This document shows positions 22,439 to 37,025 of a stretch of 64,000 nucleotides of DNA, one piece after another. This DNA is from Pochonia chlamydosporia 170 (lineage: Eukaryota; Ascomycota; Sordariomycetes; Hypocreales; Clavicipitaceae), in contig NC_035790.1 in NCBI RefSeq assembly GCF_001653235.2, positions 3,844,001 to 3,908,000 of the forward strand, in the 5' to 3' direction. The notes under the pieces were generated by a model. The model saw nothing but the letters and a program-made list of their open reading frames with translations. It made no database searches and had not been told where the DNA came from. The translations under genes and the position numbers were made by a program. Numbering within the stretch: position 1 is the stretch's first letter; each line of letters begins with the position of its first letter.

Positions 22439-22937
22439 TCACTGCCCGGAGGAGACCAGACCAGATGCCTCCGGCATGGCGCTGGTGACCGGCACGGCTG
22501 GAGGTGGTCGAGTAGTTTTGTCTCTGATAGTCCAAGGATCGCTGGAAATAGTTCCAGCTGGTCCAGCCATGGCGCTGGTGACCGAAGCAACTGGATGAGA
22601 TCGAGCAGTCTTGTCTCTGAGAGACCAATGCTCTCCAGCAACAGTGGGAGCCACAAGTTCCATCATTGTATATTGCAGGATGCCGTTCTGAACACACGGA
22701 ACGGCGATATCTCGGGACATCATCCAACCCGAAGCTGGGGCTTTTTCATCATCTCGTCCTTCAGCCTGGCGATTTCGGTTAGCATGAAGAATCGTGGGCT
22801 GGTAAGCATTGGCATCAAGTCCTTTCATGGGTACTTACCATACAAGTTGCACATGGCGCATTATTTACCCAAACCCAGTTCTGACAGTTGTGGGTGTAAA
22901 AATACTTGCAATGATACTTATAAAAGCCGCCAGACAT
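22439..22937 (-). CDS. small Cys-rich protein with a repeated tail, unknown function
   Basis: Exons (minus) 22937-22839 and 22765-22439, intron 22766-22838 (GTAAGT donor, GCTAAC branch, CCAG acceptor), both phase 0, give 141 residues. Exon 1 encodes a compact aromatic/Cys module: Cys at 10, 18, 29 and 32 with KYFYTHNC and NWVWVNNAPCATC. I recall this module, followed by an AEGR-like start of exon 2, in unnamed small proteins of related fungi. There is no signal peptide, so it is probably intracellular; the four Cys could bind zinc. The C-terminal part holds two imperfect copies of a unit of about 30 residues (WSLRDKTARSHPVASVTSAM and WTIRDKTTRPPPAVPVTSAM). A TATA element lies 186 bp upstream. 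The gene is isolated in 7 kb of otherwise empty DNA. No function can be assigned. Confidence 0.72.
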
Positions 22938-25900
22938 GTTGTTGCTGAAGCCAAATAATGGCGATGACGAGTGTGGATGGATAAGAAGGAAGCTTGTTGA
23001 TCAAGGTTTCTCAGCGTGTCGAAAGACAAGACTGGTATTGAGGGGATGATGAAGCTGACAAGGTTGAATGATTTCTTGTTTATCAATGGAGTCGGGGACT
23101 TTGCGGATGAAGCAGAGGCAGACTTTATATACTCGAGGAGGTCCTTCTCGATACTTCTTACTTGGGTGTGACATGGACCTAGGGGCGTGTTCTCGGCATT
23201 CTCAAGCGTTTTACATGCGGTTGTTTCCGTGGACCACGTTTTAAGCTAACCAGAAAGGCTGGTATTCAAAGCTTAATCGCCGGGAATGGAGGATGAGATG
23301 TCTCCCAATGGCACGTTGGGTTTGGGAAATGGCCCGGACGTGCTGATGGACTCATTGCGAATGGGTCTGCTCAACATGGACCAGCACCTACGCCGCCAAT
23401 GTGCATGGTTTGTACTCCCTACTTTGCATTTTTGCGTAAGAGAAGCTCAAAAGGGTGTTTTTGAACCAGGGTCCTTGCCAGAATGATGCAGGCCATGAAG
23501 ACAAGACATACAGCCCCTACCAAATTCATCGTGGGCTTGAAGAGCTAGGCCGAAACGGAGGCGTACAATAAAATATGTACGTTGGTATGTGGTACTACAT
23601 ATTGTGATCATGGTGGGTTGTCTTCCTCTTGAGGGCTGAATCGACACACTTTGCGCTTGAAGCTGACATCTTCATCCTCGTAGAGAAGCCATTGGACACA
23701 GTTACGCTCTGTACACCCACGACGAGGAACAAAACCTTCCGTAGTTTTTTGTGCGTTTCTGTTTTATTTTATCCTTATTGTTCCAGCCACTGATATTTTG
23801 TACAGGGATGGGATAACGAAAGAAAGCGGGTCTTGCTGGTGATTTATCAATGAACTAGCCTAACAGTACCACACCACCTCCTTTCCTCACTGCATGCTGC
23901 GTATCATGATGGGCGGTCAGATTGTTCAGACTCCAATTTCGTCAAACGGTCCATGAGAGCCTGTGTACACACCGTGTGCGAGACCTGGAAGAAGACTCAA
24001 TAGCAGGATGTGATGTCCAGACGTCGAACATGACATCAACTTGGCATGGAAACGGAAATAACCACGGAATCAAACTTATAACGCTTGGAACACCAGGGCC
24101 ATGTTTTGCGATGGCGGAAACACACTCGATTCTACACAATTTCCTCCTCCGCAACCGGAAGATCCGGGCCGATGTCTTGAAGAGAAACCAACACACATCT
24201 AGGCATGGCAGGAACAATTGTCCGACAAACATGTTTTGCTAGATGCGTCCTTGGTGCTGTTTTACGGCATGGGGGCCAACGATTGACGCACACCACGGTG
24301 ACAAGTGGTGGTTGTCAAGGCATACTCACTGATCCATTTCTGCATGTCGCTGGAAGTCCCAAGTATCAATGATCCAGACCTCGACTGGTTTTGGTTCTTT
24401 GACGCCTATCTGATGCACACTGGCATTGAGAAAAAAAGGTCCAGCCAGACATGTGGCCAAATGCCCTGCAGGCTGGACAAGGGGTGCGATGCTCAGATGT
24501 CCAGGTCCATCCATGCAGCCACGCCGGGGGGAAAGCAAATGGCAGATAAGCCAGGGCCCGAGACACAAACAGTGAGATGGTGATGGTGCCCTTGCACGCA
24601 GAAGTTTATTAAATGCTGCCAATGATCTTCTCGTGCAGCAAGGGTTGTCTGACAACATCAGCCATCGACAAACGAGTATCCAGGCTTGTGTTCCTGGGAC
24701 GCGTCCCATAGGTCGATTTGCTCAACTGTTCTCTGCAGAACAACCATGCCAACGCTGAGGAACCTGCAACAGCTCCCATCCGGCTAATCTATCCCAGCCG
24801 GACACAGCAAACCAAACTGGAGCAGTTAAACCAGATTCAATCACGAAAGCAGGAATTGCGCAAATCACCAAGCTCGCCCAGCTTTCTAGCACCTTGGTCG
24901 CAAAGTGTGTTGAGTATGTGGACAAAATTTCAAACCACCACCCACGACAGGCTGCTCCGTACAGTTTTCCACAGGCATGCATCTCGGATGCGACCATAAC
25001 CCCTTGTCGGTGATGCAATCAAAAGCATGTTTCCTCACCCCACGCCATGTTTTGCTACATTGTTTTCCTCACCTTGCAAAACGAGGCGAGCCTGGGTCAT
25101 CATACATTCTATGTGAAGCTGCATGGACACTGTGGGCAGCGATATTGGGTGATGGAGTCCATATGCTATTCGCATTTGACAAAACTAAATCAGACTTCGG
25201 TTTTTGGTTTTTGGAGCCGATATCAGCTAATGAGCCATCGAGAAACCAGCAGGTCTGTTGGTCAGTGAAGTGAACTGGCTGCTGGGCCATTTTCTCCATG
25301 CCAAACTTTCTCTTGTTCTGATTTTTTGATTTTGGCTTCCATCAATACATCACATGCTTGTGCAGGGTGCCTCCCATTACTTATTAACCAATTGCTAATG
25401 CGCCCGCCACATTAGGGATGATTCTGCGATCACAAGCTAGACTACCTCGCACAATCTCATATTACGGCGCTTGGAGAACACCTAGCCAGTCTGATAACGC
25501 TCTTTCTGCCCCATGTCTCAGCCAGCCGAACATGTTGTCGTTGTTAGAAATGCTGCCCTGCGCTGTGCTTTGTGCGACCGACATAGTCCGCGGGCATAGA
25601 TTGGCCGGACGACTTTCCCCATCAACGGCGGCGAAACGTCCGCGAAGTTCGTCGACATTGTGCTTGGGGGTATCACTAGACATGAGGCTCCACCCTCCTC
25701 ATCTGTGGTCGTCCCACGGAAGCTAGTTCCGGGAGACGAGCCGTCCCGTTGATTAGTGTGTCTCGTTTCTTCGAAACTACTCGTCTTTGGCGTTTTCGAA
25801 AGGCTGGCCGTGTTGTACACCACACATGATGTATGTCAGGAGTCAGCCAAACAGCTCGTGTTCGTGGTTCTTACGCAGAGCAGGAATCCCACTACTATAT

Positions 25901-26995
25901 CAACGTGATGGAGTGAGTTGCTCAGAAGCTTCCGTCATATCGCCATGGACCACGCTTCTGACAGGGCAATCGAGTCCTGTTGCAGCATTGGCCTGTGGCG
26001 CAGATTGTAACGTTGGGCATCTAATCTACGGCGTACCACAGGAGTACCGCGGAGTATGTGCAGCCTGCCGCCTTTCATACATATCTACGGATGACGGAGT
26101 ACATATCATACATTACCCAACCCTGGCAGATTGGACATGGCGAATCCCCCGTGGCAAAGCAAGCCAACACGATGCACGCGGCTACACAGGGATGACAAAT
26201 GCATCTCCAGGTGCCCGGATGTTGGGAAGGGCGAATAATTACACAATGCAGTGTGATGCGTTGCGATGGTCAATGATTTACAACTCAACCGCCGCCTCTG
26301 CACGCCACCCTCACGCATTCCACCCGGAATAAGCCAAAATACCTACTGCCGCTGCTGTGTGACTACAATGCCTGCCCAATAGCTCGAGCTACACAGCAAC
26401 GTGAGCTGAACTATCTCTTACATGACATTACATACGGTTCGATCCGGCCCGTTCGACCCTTGGGCAGACACATCCCTGTATGACACAGTAAGCTAACAAC
26501 AAACAATCACCAACGGCTGGCATCACGCGCTTCTATGATGTGAGTGGCTTCTGATTGCTGTTGATGCAAGAACGAAGTGCATATGTTTCTCTCAAGACTC
26601 TATTTCTACAACCTTGGCGCAGGCATTCGCTTTATGTACATGCTTCACTCAACGTGCCGGATAGCATCGTCTTCCTCCCACCTGATGATGCATCATGCTA
26701 TCAAAGCACCCCTCCCCAATTTCTAAGACCGACGAGTAATCGTTCGCTAGATGAAACATCTCTTTCAAAAACAGACAGGGTTTTCTGCTCTCCTGAATAA
26801 GGTCTTGTCCTGTCGCAATTTTGCATAATGTCATGTTCCCCAGTTTTTACAGGGTCCTCCGCAAAAACCGGGCGTCGCTTTGCATCTACCAGTCCAGCCT
26901 GAGCAAACACCTCGCTTCTTCTGTATCGTCATATCAAAAGGCGGATTGGGCCGCAAAACAATAAGAATGGGTTGTATGAGAACCACGTCGCGTGA
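22938..26995. other. 4.1-kb gene-free region
   Basis: It lies upstream of the small Cys-rich gene and downstream of Prp43. It holds the Cys-rich gene's promoter and the Prp43 3' end. Near 26030-26105 there are repeated GGAGTAC/GGAGTA strings. A 181-codon frame at 25787-26332 lacks any recognisable feature. Confidence 0.5.
23123..23131 (-). promoter_or_regulatory. TATA box of the small Cys-rich gene
   Basis: The minus strand reads TATATAAAG about 186 bp before the ATG at 22937, a normal TATA position for a leader of roughly 150 nt. Confidence 0.55.
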
Positions 26996-29557
<2,562 letters not shown>

Positions 29558-30131
29558 TTTGGTAAGTAATGTTTGGTGTCTGTGGAGCGGCAAGGCTGAG
29601 GACATCAACAGTGATGCTCGAGATTCAGAAAATTTTGGCGGGACAATGGAGGCTTATCGATAAGGACCCTGGGCATACAGTGCATAACGGAGAGTGAGCC
29701 GGTTTGCACTGTAGTGGTGTGATTTAAAGAATGGCTTTTCAAATCTGCTGCTCATAGGCATTGCAAAATAATGCTCCTGAATAAACCATTTAACTATAAA
29801 GGGGAGCCGTATGCTTGAAATCTACTCTAAAAATAGTAAAAGTCTTTCATGGTCAGTTTCGTTTTTTGAGATGGACGTGCGGCGCACACTGTGTGCAACT
29901 GCAGAGGTTCATGCAAAAAAGTGGCATGCTGCTATGTTCCCTCACCCGAGCAACACCCCAGCCGCATATTGCTCCTGCATATCGCGAACAGAGGCCAACA
30001 AACCCTATTCGGGCGTTCCTCCAGGTCAACTGGGCCCAAGGACGAAAGGTCAAGAGTCCTGACTGTGGGTAAGCCAGCGGCCTAATTAATTGCGGCGCGA
30101 CATCCAGCTCGAGGCTGAGCTGTTCATCAAG
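29558..30131. promoter_or_regulatory. shared divergent promoter of Prp43 and PRMT5
   Basis: 574 bp between the two start codons must serve both genes. No TATA box is evident on either side near the expected position. Confidence 0.55.
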
Positions 30132-32676
30132 ATGGCATCAGGAACGGGCAATATGACAATGTCGGACTCTTTCGCGGCCCAAAGGCCGCCTTTCCATATT
30201 GGCCAGCACAGTTCTAAAAGAGATGTACCTTTGACGGACTTGCAGTATGGCTATCTGCTCAATCAAGGTGTAAGTGCAGATGGCGATACCGCAACTGTGA
30301 TCCTTACCTGACTGTGCAAAAGATCAATTTCACTACGACGCCAGTCACGAATGGCCACTTCAAATCCAGGGTATTCAAGCTGGTCTCCGATCATCTGGAG
30401 CTACTGGCGGAGAACAACGAAACATCTACGAGCACGGAGACAGGGTCGAGAGCAGATCCCATTATCCCACCTCTGACGCCAGACGACACTGGCTTGGTCC
30501 CTTCGGCTGCTGTCAACACGTATACGGCTTACATTAGCCCGTGGATAGACCTGTGCTCGACCAATCCCCTGATTGCTAGCATCTCACGCCAGGTTTTGAA
30601 CCTGGAAGTGAATTACGCCAACTTCTGTGGCGTGAGGAGCATCATCATTGCTGGACCGTCCCGCGATGCGTCTCAGAATGGCGGCAACCAGGCTTTGGCG
30701 CAGTATTCTCGTGCTGTGCAGGAAGCGCTCACGATTGGTGCTGCGTTGACGGTTCTGATTCACATACCGATGTATCGAGAGCCTGGTATTAATGAGGTTG
30801 AAACGTTGGCTGTACTTCAGCCAGAGAAGACGGCCCAGGAGTCTGCGAGCAAGGAGATTGATCTGTTTGCTGCGTGGGCTTCTTGGCACCATGTTCGATC
30901 TGTCTGTAATTACAACTTGCGACTATATGTTGGTACGTTTGGCATTGATGTTTATGGGATTGTATGATGTATTCTAATGATGCACGTTTAGCTCTTCAAA
31001 TACCCCGAGTGATGCCCGAAAAGGATTTGCAGACAAGGTGGTTTGCCGAGCCTCTGCATTATCTGACCATTGGCCCAGAGGTCTTCCAGAAGAACAAGAG
31101 CGGCTTTCCGTCGCTCTCAAAGCACCACCAAGACATGATCTTTAGCTACATGAGGCTCAAGGTTGTACCGTGGTTTCTACTGTGCGATGTCGGTCCTGAC
31201 GCCGCAGGCTTCAAGGCCGACGATCCGTCTATACTGTCAGTGGCTAATCGACAGGGGCTAACCGACGACGACTTCCCTACTCTAAGTGATGCTGCCAACA
31301 TGTCACCAAGCCAGAATAGTCGCCCTGGTGTCGATGCGCACATGGCATACTTGCAGTGGCTGGAGTCACAACAGCCTCCTTTCACAGCCCTGGAATCGCC
31401 AACTTTGACCAGTTTCCAGGATTGGCTGCAGTCTCCCCTTCAACCTCTGTCGGATAACCTTGAGTCTGCAACGTACGAAGTATTTGAAGGAGATCCCGTA
31501 AAATACGACCAGTACGAAGCTGCCGTCATTGAAGCACTATCAGAATGGAAAGAACTCGACCTACCTACCTCCAAAGAAGGCGGCGTCGTAGTCATCGCCG
31601 TCGCCGGATCGGGACGAGGACCATTGGTTACACGTGCCTTGAAGGCAGCAGAATATACAGGCGTGGAAGTGGAAGTCTGGGCGGTGGAAAAGAACCCCAA
31701 CGCCTACGTTTACCTCCTACGCCAGAACCAGACGCTCTGGGGCGGAAGAGTCAATGTCGTCAAGACTGACATGCGAGCCTGGAAAGGTCCTGTTGTATCT
31801 CAATCCCCAGATGGCCCCGTCCACGGCAAGGTCGACATTCTCATCTCGGAACTACTCGGCTCTTTTGGCGACAACGAACTCTCCCCAGAATGTCTAGACG
31901 GCATCCAGCACGTCATCGCCAAACCGCATGGTATCTCCATCCCGCACTCGTACACAGCCCACATGAGTCCCATATCTACCCCGAAAGTGTACGGAGACAT
32001 CCTAGCCCGCTCGGCCACAGAGTCTACGGCCTTCAACACACCCTGGGTTGTCAGACTCTACGCCCTAGACTTTGTCTGCCAAAAGGTCCCCGGACGCCCA
32101 CGATTCCAACAAGCCTGGGAATTCTCACACCCCATCCCAGAATCCACGCTTGCAAACGTCGAGGCCCGACGCTCCGGTGGCATTATGGGCGGCGGCGGAG
32201 GCAGCATGGCCGGAGCGGCAGGCGCAAATGATCATAACTCGCGGTACTGTCACGTTACGTTTGTGTGTCGCTCGCAGGGCGTCACCCACGGCCTGGCAGG
32301 TTATTTCGAGTCTACGCTGTACGAATCAAGGCTCAATGGGCACGAGGGTGAAAAGGTTGAAATCAGCACGCACCCTGAGAGGATTGATCAGAAGAGCAAG
32401 GATATGATTTCGTGGTTCCCCATCTTTTTCCCGTTCAAGGTGCGTCTCTCTCTTTTGCTGTTTGGTACTAGTAGTTTTAATTTCTGACTTGTGTAGGAGC
32501 CGATTTCGTTCCCGGCCGATACGGAACTCGAGGTGAGTATGTGGCGACAGACGGATGATACAAAGGTGTGGTATGAGTGGTTGGTGGAGGCGTGGACGTG
32601 GGTTGGGCAGTCGTCACGAATCAAAGTTGGATCTTCAGGGCTTTGTAGCAGCCGCAAAGTTGCGTGTCTGATGTAG
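30132..32676 (+). CDS. skb1: type II protein arginine methyltransferase PRMT5 (Skb1/Hsl7)
   Basis: Exons 30132-30269, 30323-30932, 30992-32439 and 32497-32676 give 791 residues; introns are 53-59 nt with donors GTAAGT, GTACGT and GTGCGT. The N-terminal TIM-barrel part is followed by the Rossmann domain with the SAM loop AGSGRG (454-459), then SELLGSFGDNELSPE whose two acidic catalytic residues are Glu536 and Glu545, nine apart as in the family. TYEVFEGDPVKY upstream matches the segment carrying the Phe that favours symmetric dimethylation. The beta-barrel contains a Gly-rich insertion (GGIMGGGGGSMAG) absent from the human enzyme as I recall it. A GTGAGT inside exon 4 is not used, because reading through gives VSMWRQTDDTKVWYEW. 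Substrates are Sm proteins and histones. Met 30153 or 30159 are alternative starts. Confidence 0.94.
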
Positions 32677-33759
32677 ATACCCAGATGTGGTGGAGAGATG
32701 GTGACGATGGTGGTTGAACTAAGCGGATGGAGTATCAAATATAGCTGTGTGGTTTTGGGGTGTAATAAAAGCTTGTTTCTTGGCCATATGGTTGAGTGCC
32801 GTTGGTGGTAGTTGATAGAGGTGTAGATTGTGCTGGTGCATGATAGCCGGTTTCAAGTGACTGGTTAACATGGCATAACTTGACATTAGGATACGTGTCG
32901 GACCTATGTAGGATACAACATTACTGGCGGTTGAAGTATTTTGGTGTGCAGCTGCATGTGCCCATAAAGCCTTGTCAGACTACGGCAGCGATTCCGAATA
33001 CATGGGATTAACTCGGGAAGCATACTACACTCCCGCACGCACAAGGCGTCAATGCCATTCCGTTGCCAAAAACCTGCACTCCAGCTAGACCAGACCAATC
33101 CAGAGAAAGAACAGGGCAACACCAGACCGTTTCCATAAAGTCATAGATGCTGGCCCGGAAAACGCCGGGTGCCCATCCTTCACATGGCCCATCTGCCGCT
33201 TCAGGCGGAAAACGGCGGCCGCCAGCGCTGTGGTTGGCCCGGTACCGGCAGCGTTACCGACGCACCACCGACGAAAGTCTGGCTGCCTCGCTTTCTTCTC
33301 CCAGTTCCGTTGACGGAGGACTTTGGGCACCCTCTTCACTCTTTATAGAGTCTTGATTGGCAGATACTTGCTCTTCCGAGTGCAATTGGTCCAGAATTCG
33401 TTTCCCAACTTGCAGAATTGCAGAGCAAGAAAAGCAAGACGGAAGGATTTATGTGGGGGACTTCACAACCACGGGCACTCGGCGGCATGCGTCTTCCATT
33501 ATTAAGAGCTGGAGCTTCCATTGAGGGGACTTGGACTTTATTAGCTGTGCCCCGCCAAAGCCTCTATTACCCCTCCATTTCTTCAACCAGATCCATCTCC
33601 GGCGCAAGCTCTAGATCCATATCCAGCACAACGTTCGGTCCGAGGACATATTCTACTTCTTTACATCTACATCCTCGAGCATCGCTGCAAATTTCAACCA
33701 GACGAGGAACCAATTCGCAATTTACACCGAATACTTGCCACCGTCTGCAATTCGCCAAC
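32677..33759. other. region between PRMT5 and the aminotransferase, with an in-frame leader
   Basis: 1.1 kb in tandem orientation. The last part (from 33418) is open in frame with the downstream gene and includes ATGs at 33451 and 33487. A TTTATAGA string at 33342-33349 could be a TATA element. The rest shows no gene. Confidence 0.55.
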
Positions 33760-35152
33760 ATGTCTTCTCAGGCTGCTCACCCTGCTTTGATGATTCCCGG
33801 GCCCATCGAGTTCGATGATGCCGTCCTCCAGTCCATGGCTCACTACAGGTACGTCATGCGCAATGAACTGCGTTGCCCCATTGGGGAGGACCAGATTATC
33901 GCAGCAGGGAATTTGGTATACAGATACTGACGGTTTCGCAATTACGACACAACAGTGAGTCTCACGTTGGTCCTGGCTTCGTTGCCACCTTTGGCGACAC
34001 CCTCGCCATGCTGAGGAAGCTCTTCCAGACCACCAACCCGGCTTCGCAGCCCTTTGTTATCAATGGCTCTGGCACCCTGGGTTGGGACATGGTAGCTGTC
34101 AATTTGGTTGAGCCTGGTGAAAATGCTCTCGTCCTGAGCACTGGTTACTTCGGAGACGGATTCGCCGACTGCCTTACTGCCTATGGCGCCAATGTCACCA
34201 AGATTACCGGACCTGTCGGCAGCCGACCTCAGCCTGACGAGATTGAGAAGGCTCTCAAGGAGAAGAAGTACAAGATCATTACTGCCACCCACGTGGATAC
34301 CTCGACTGGTGTTTTGTTCGACCTCAAGTCTCTTACCGATGTTGTGAAGCGTGTCTCGCCTGATACGCTCATCATCGCCGACGGTGTCTGCAGTGTTGCC
34401 TGCGAGGAGATCAAGTTCGATGAGTGGGGTCTGGATGGTGTTGTTACTGCCGGTCAGAAGGCTATCGGCTGCCCTACTGGATTGTCCATTTCCATGTTCA
34501 GCGGCCGCGCTATCGACGTTGTCAAGAACCGCAAGACCGAGCCTGCCACCTACTTTGCTTCCATGAAGAGATGGATTCCCAGTAAGCACAAACAAACTCG
34601 AAATCCCGTTTGTCGGTTTATCTAACCATTGGCGATAGTTATGCAAAACTACGAGGCCAAGAAGCCCTCATACTTCTCCACCCCGTCACCTCAGCTCATC
34701 CACGCCCTGAACACTGCCGTTAGCCAGATTTTGGCCCGTCCCCTGTCTGAGCGTTTCCAGAGACACATAGAAGTCTCCAACAAGGTCAAGAAGGCTGTTG
34801 CTGATCTCGGCCTGAAGGTCGTCGCCGGAAAGCCCGAGGACCAGGCTCATGCCATGACTGCCATCTATCTGCCTGACGCTGTCAGCATCCCCGACGTCCT
34901 GCCCAAGCTGTTGAACAAGGGCATCATCTTTGCTGGCGGCTTGCACAAGGAGATTGGCACCAAGTACATTCGATTTGGACACATGGGACCCTCAGCTGTG
35001 AGTTTCCCTTCATACCGGCATACGAGAAATGCTTTCTAGCGGAGCGTAGTGCTAATTTGACTTTGTTTTAGATGGACCCTAACCGAAAGGATGTCGACAA
35101 TGCCATCGAGGCTCTGCGGGCCTCTCTTGCTGAGTCGGGCTACAAAGCGTGA
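33760..35152 (+). CDS. agx1: alanine:glyoxylate aminotransferase
   Basis: Exons 33760-33848, 33956-34581, 34639-34997 and 35072-35152 give 384 residues starting MSSQAAHPALMIPGPIEF. Introns have GTACGT, GTAAGC and GTGAGT donors. The class-V PLP fold is clear: SGTLGWD, STGYFGDGF, THVDTSTGVL, ADGVCSVACEE, and TAGQKAIG with the Schiff-base Lys at 198; RFGHMG lies near the end. It converts glyoxylate plus alanine to glycine plus pyruvate. There is no C-terminal peroxisomal signal (ends GYKA). The frame stays open upstream, with in-frame ATGs at 33451 and 33487 that would add 103 or 91 residues of Arg/Ser-rich, nearly acid-free sequence resembling a mitochondrial presequence. The short start is what homologues usually show; the longer form may be real. 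Confidence 0.93.
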
Positions 35153-37025
35153 CGGCAATCCTGGGCGGTGTACGCTAAGAAAGAATCGGTTTTGAATCAA
35201 ATTAGAACGAGGCTCTAGGGATAGAGTAGGAATGCTTGTAGAAGACGTATTTGAGCGAATATATCCAGATATTTGATCCTCAACAAGAAGCACAATACCC
35301 AGAGGCACGAATGTCATGAGCATCATGGATCAGATTGCCCTGATCAAGGCTGTTGAGAGCTCTTCAATGGTGATTCATGCGTGTGGTGCAGACTTCACAT
35401 CCGCGCGAGTGACAACATCATGTTGGTGACATGGTGAGAGGATGGGCTCGGGGCCCGTACCAACAATACTTTGCTCATGTCAAACATTCACACCACATAT
35501 TTGGTGTTTGACATTGGGCTTCGGATATTGCAGGGAGATTGCAAGTTTAGGCTGAGCGAATAAGCATGGATATCACAGTACATGGTGTGACGACTTTGCA
35601 GGAAGGAGCGGGAAATGGCAAAACAATTGGAAACCCTGCGAATCGAAAGTACCGAGTACATGTCTTGGACAGCGTCATAGGCCATTGCGTGGTGAATGAC
35701 GCAGTCTCCTATGGACCCACGTCGTTGTTGGAGCGCAACAGATGTCTGGCATAGTACCAGCTACCAAGGCCAACCGGTCTGGTGGTAGGCCAGCCACTGC
35801 TTGCCCGCCCCTCCCGGTCTTGGTTGCGCCACATTTTGAGCTCTGGTGGACGCGACTCAACCACAAGAGGCAGCCGAGGAGGGGCAGAAAGAGGGGAGAT
35901 CGAGATGCTGACAAAAGCTCTAAATCGCGGAGGGGAGTAATTGCGCAGTCGTCCTGACTCGGATATTGTGCGTCTCGTAGTGGACGTCATACTGATAAAA
36001 ATGGACGAATATCAGAGCCAGCCAGGTGGATAATTTGCACCCCGTCGCACGCCTAGATGCGTAGATACTGAAATGATGATGCCGGAGTTTGTGCAAGACG
36101 CGGCTGCCGTTTCAAAGCTCCATGCCTTGACCCCACCTGTCGGAGCTTTCGATGCTGGCCGGGCACTGGGCTTAGACAGCAGCTGGGCATCGCCTGGGCT
36201 GCAGCAACCAGATAAAGTATGGACCACTCCGGTTGCCTGGAGCGGCGGAGGGTGGTCTTGCTTGGGCTTCTGCTCTGGCAGGTGAGTGCTGTGGTGATAC
36301 AACATTGAATACAGCACAGTGGATATGTAGCAGCAGTTGATCAAACGAAAAGTCTCCACTTGACCACTGTTGAAGTTTTGGCATTTCAATGAATTTGATG
36401 CTGTTGTAGCCTGGCGACCGCTGTTCCAAACACGCACCCGCTACCAGACATTGATCCACCATACCAGAGTGCTGCAGGCTACCTTTATGCACTAATTAAA
36501 GTAGACAGGCAAGTGCCCAAAGGTCAGCCAGCCAGTCCAGAGGTGAGTGAGTCCGTTCCAATGCCTCAGGTGCTGTCAAGTGGCCCCAGTACCAGACTCC
36601 CTCCACGTCAAGTCAAGTCCCGCCTGATTGGGGCTCAACTGCTCTCAAGGGCTGCCATGTCATTTTTCCTTCACCACACTTGACCAGCCAAACCGGACCA
36701 GCCAAACCAGACCAGCCAAACGAGACCAGCCAGACCAGACCTCTCCGCCGTCTGCTCGTCCCGCCACCAACCACATCACACGCAGACCAGCTTCTTTCTC
36801 TTCCGCCTCTCCATCACACACACGACCTTCCTTGTCTTTTTTTTTATTCACGACTCCCCTCCCGCAGATATTTTCTCTTGGCAAAGCATTTCGCAGCTTT
36901 GTCGCGCCGCACATTCTTATCCTGAGTGCTGCATAGCTTTTCGCAATCGTCGCCAAACCCTCTACACCTTTTCCCCCGCCCTTGGTTTCCTTTCCCCTCG
37001 TTGCTAGCCTCGTCTTGCTCAGGCC
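35153..37025. other. upstream region of Crm1
   Basis: 1.9 kb in tandem orientation. It holds the aminotransferase 3' end and the Crm1 promoter, including a 14-bp tandem repeat and a pyrimidine-rich leader before the ATG. No coding frame is credible. Confidence 0.55.
36682..36741 (+). repeat. 14-bp tandem repeat upstream of Crm1
   Basis: Four imperfect copies of GACCAGCCAAACCG plus a partial fifth, about 285-345 bp before the Crm1 ATG. Because 14 is not a multiple of 3, it reads as different peptides in each frame; it is not coding. Confidence 0.85.

Noticed and set aside
25787..26332. 181-codon plus frame
   Set aside because: No recognisable motif; contains GGAGTAC intergenic repeats and overlaps an open minus frame.
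26440..26455. B-box-like GGTTCGATCC
   Set aside because: No A box or cloverleaf can be drawn upstream; chance match.
32533..32538. GTGAGT as a further donor in PRMT5
   Set aside because: Reading through gives the conserved VSMWRQTDDTKVWYEW block up to a stop, so no intron is needed.
32674..32676. CaaX prenylation at the PRMT5 C-terminus (ends ACLM)
   Set aside because: The Cys is third from the end, not fourth, so it is not a CaaX box.
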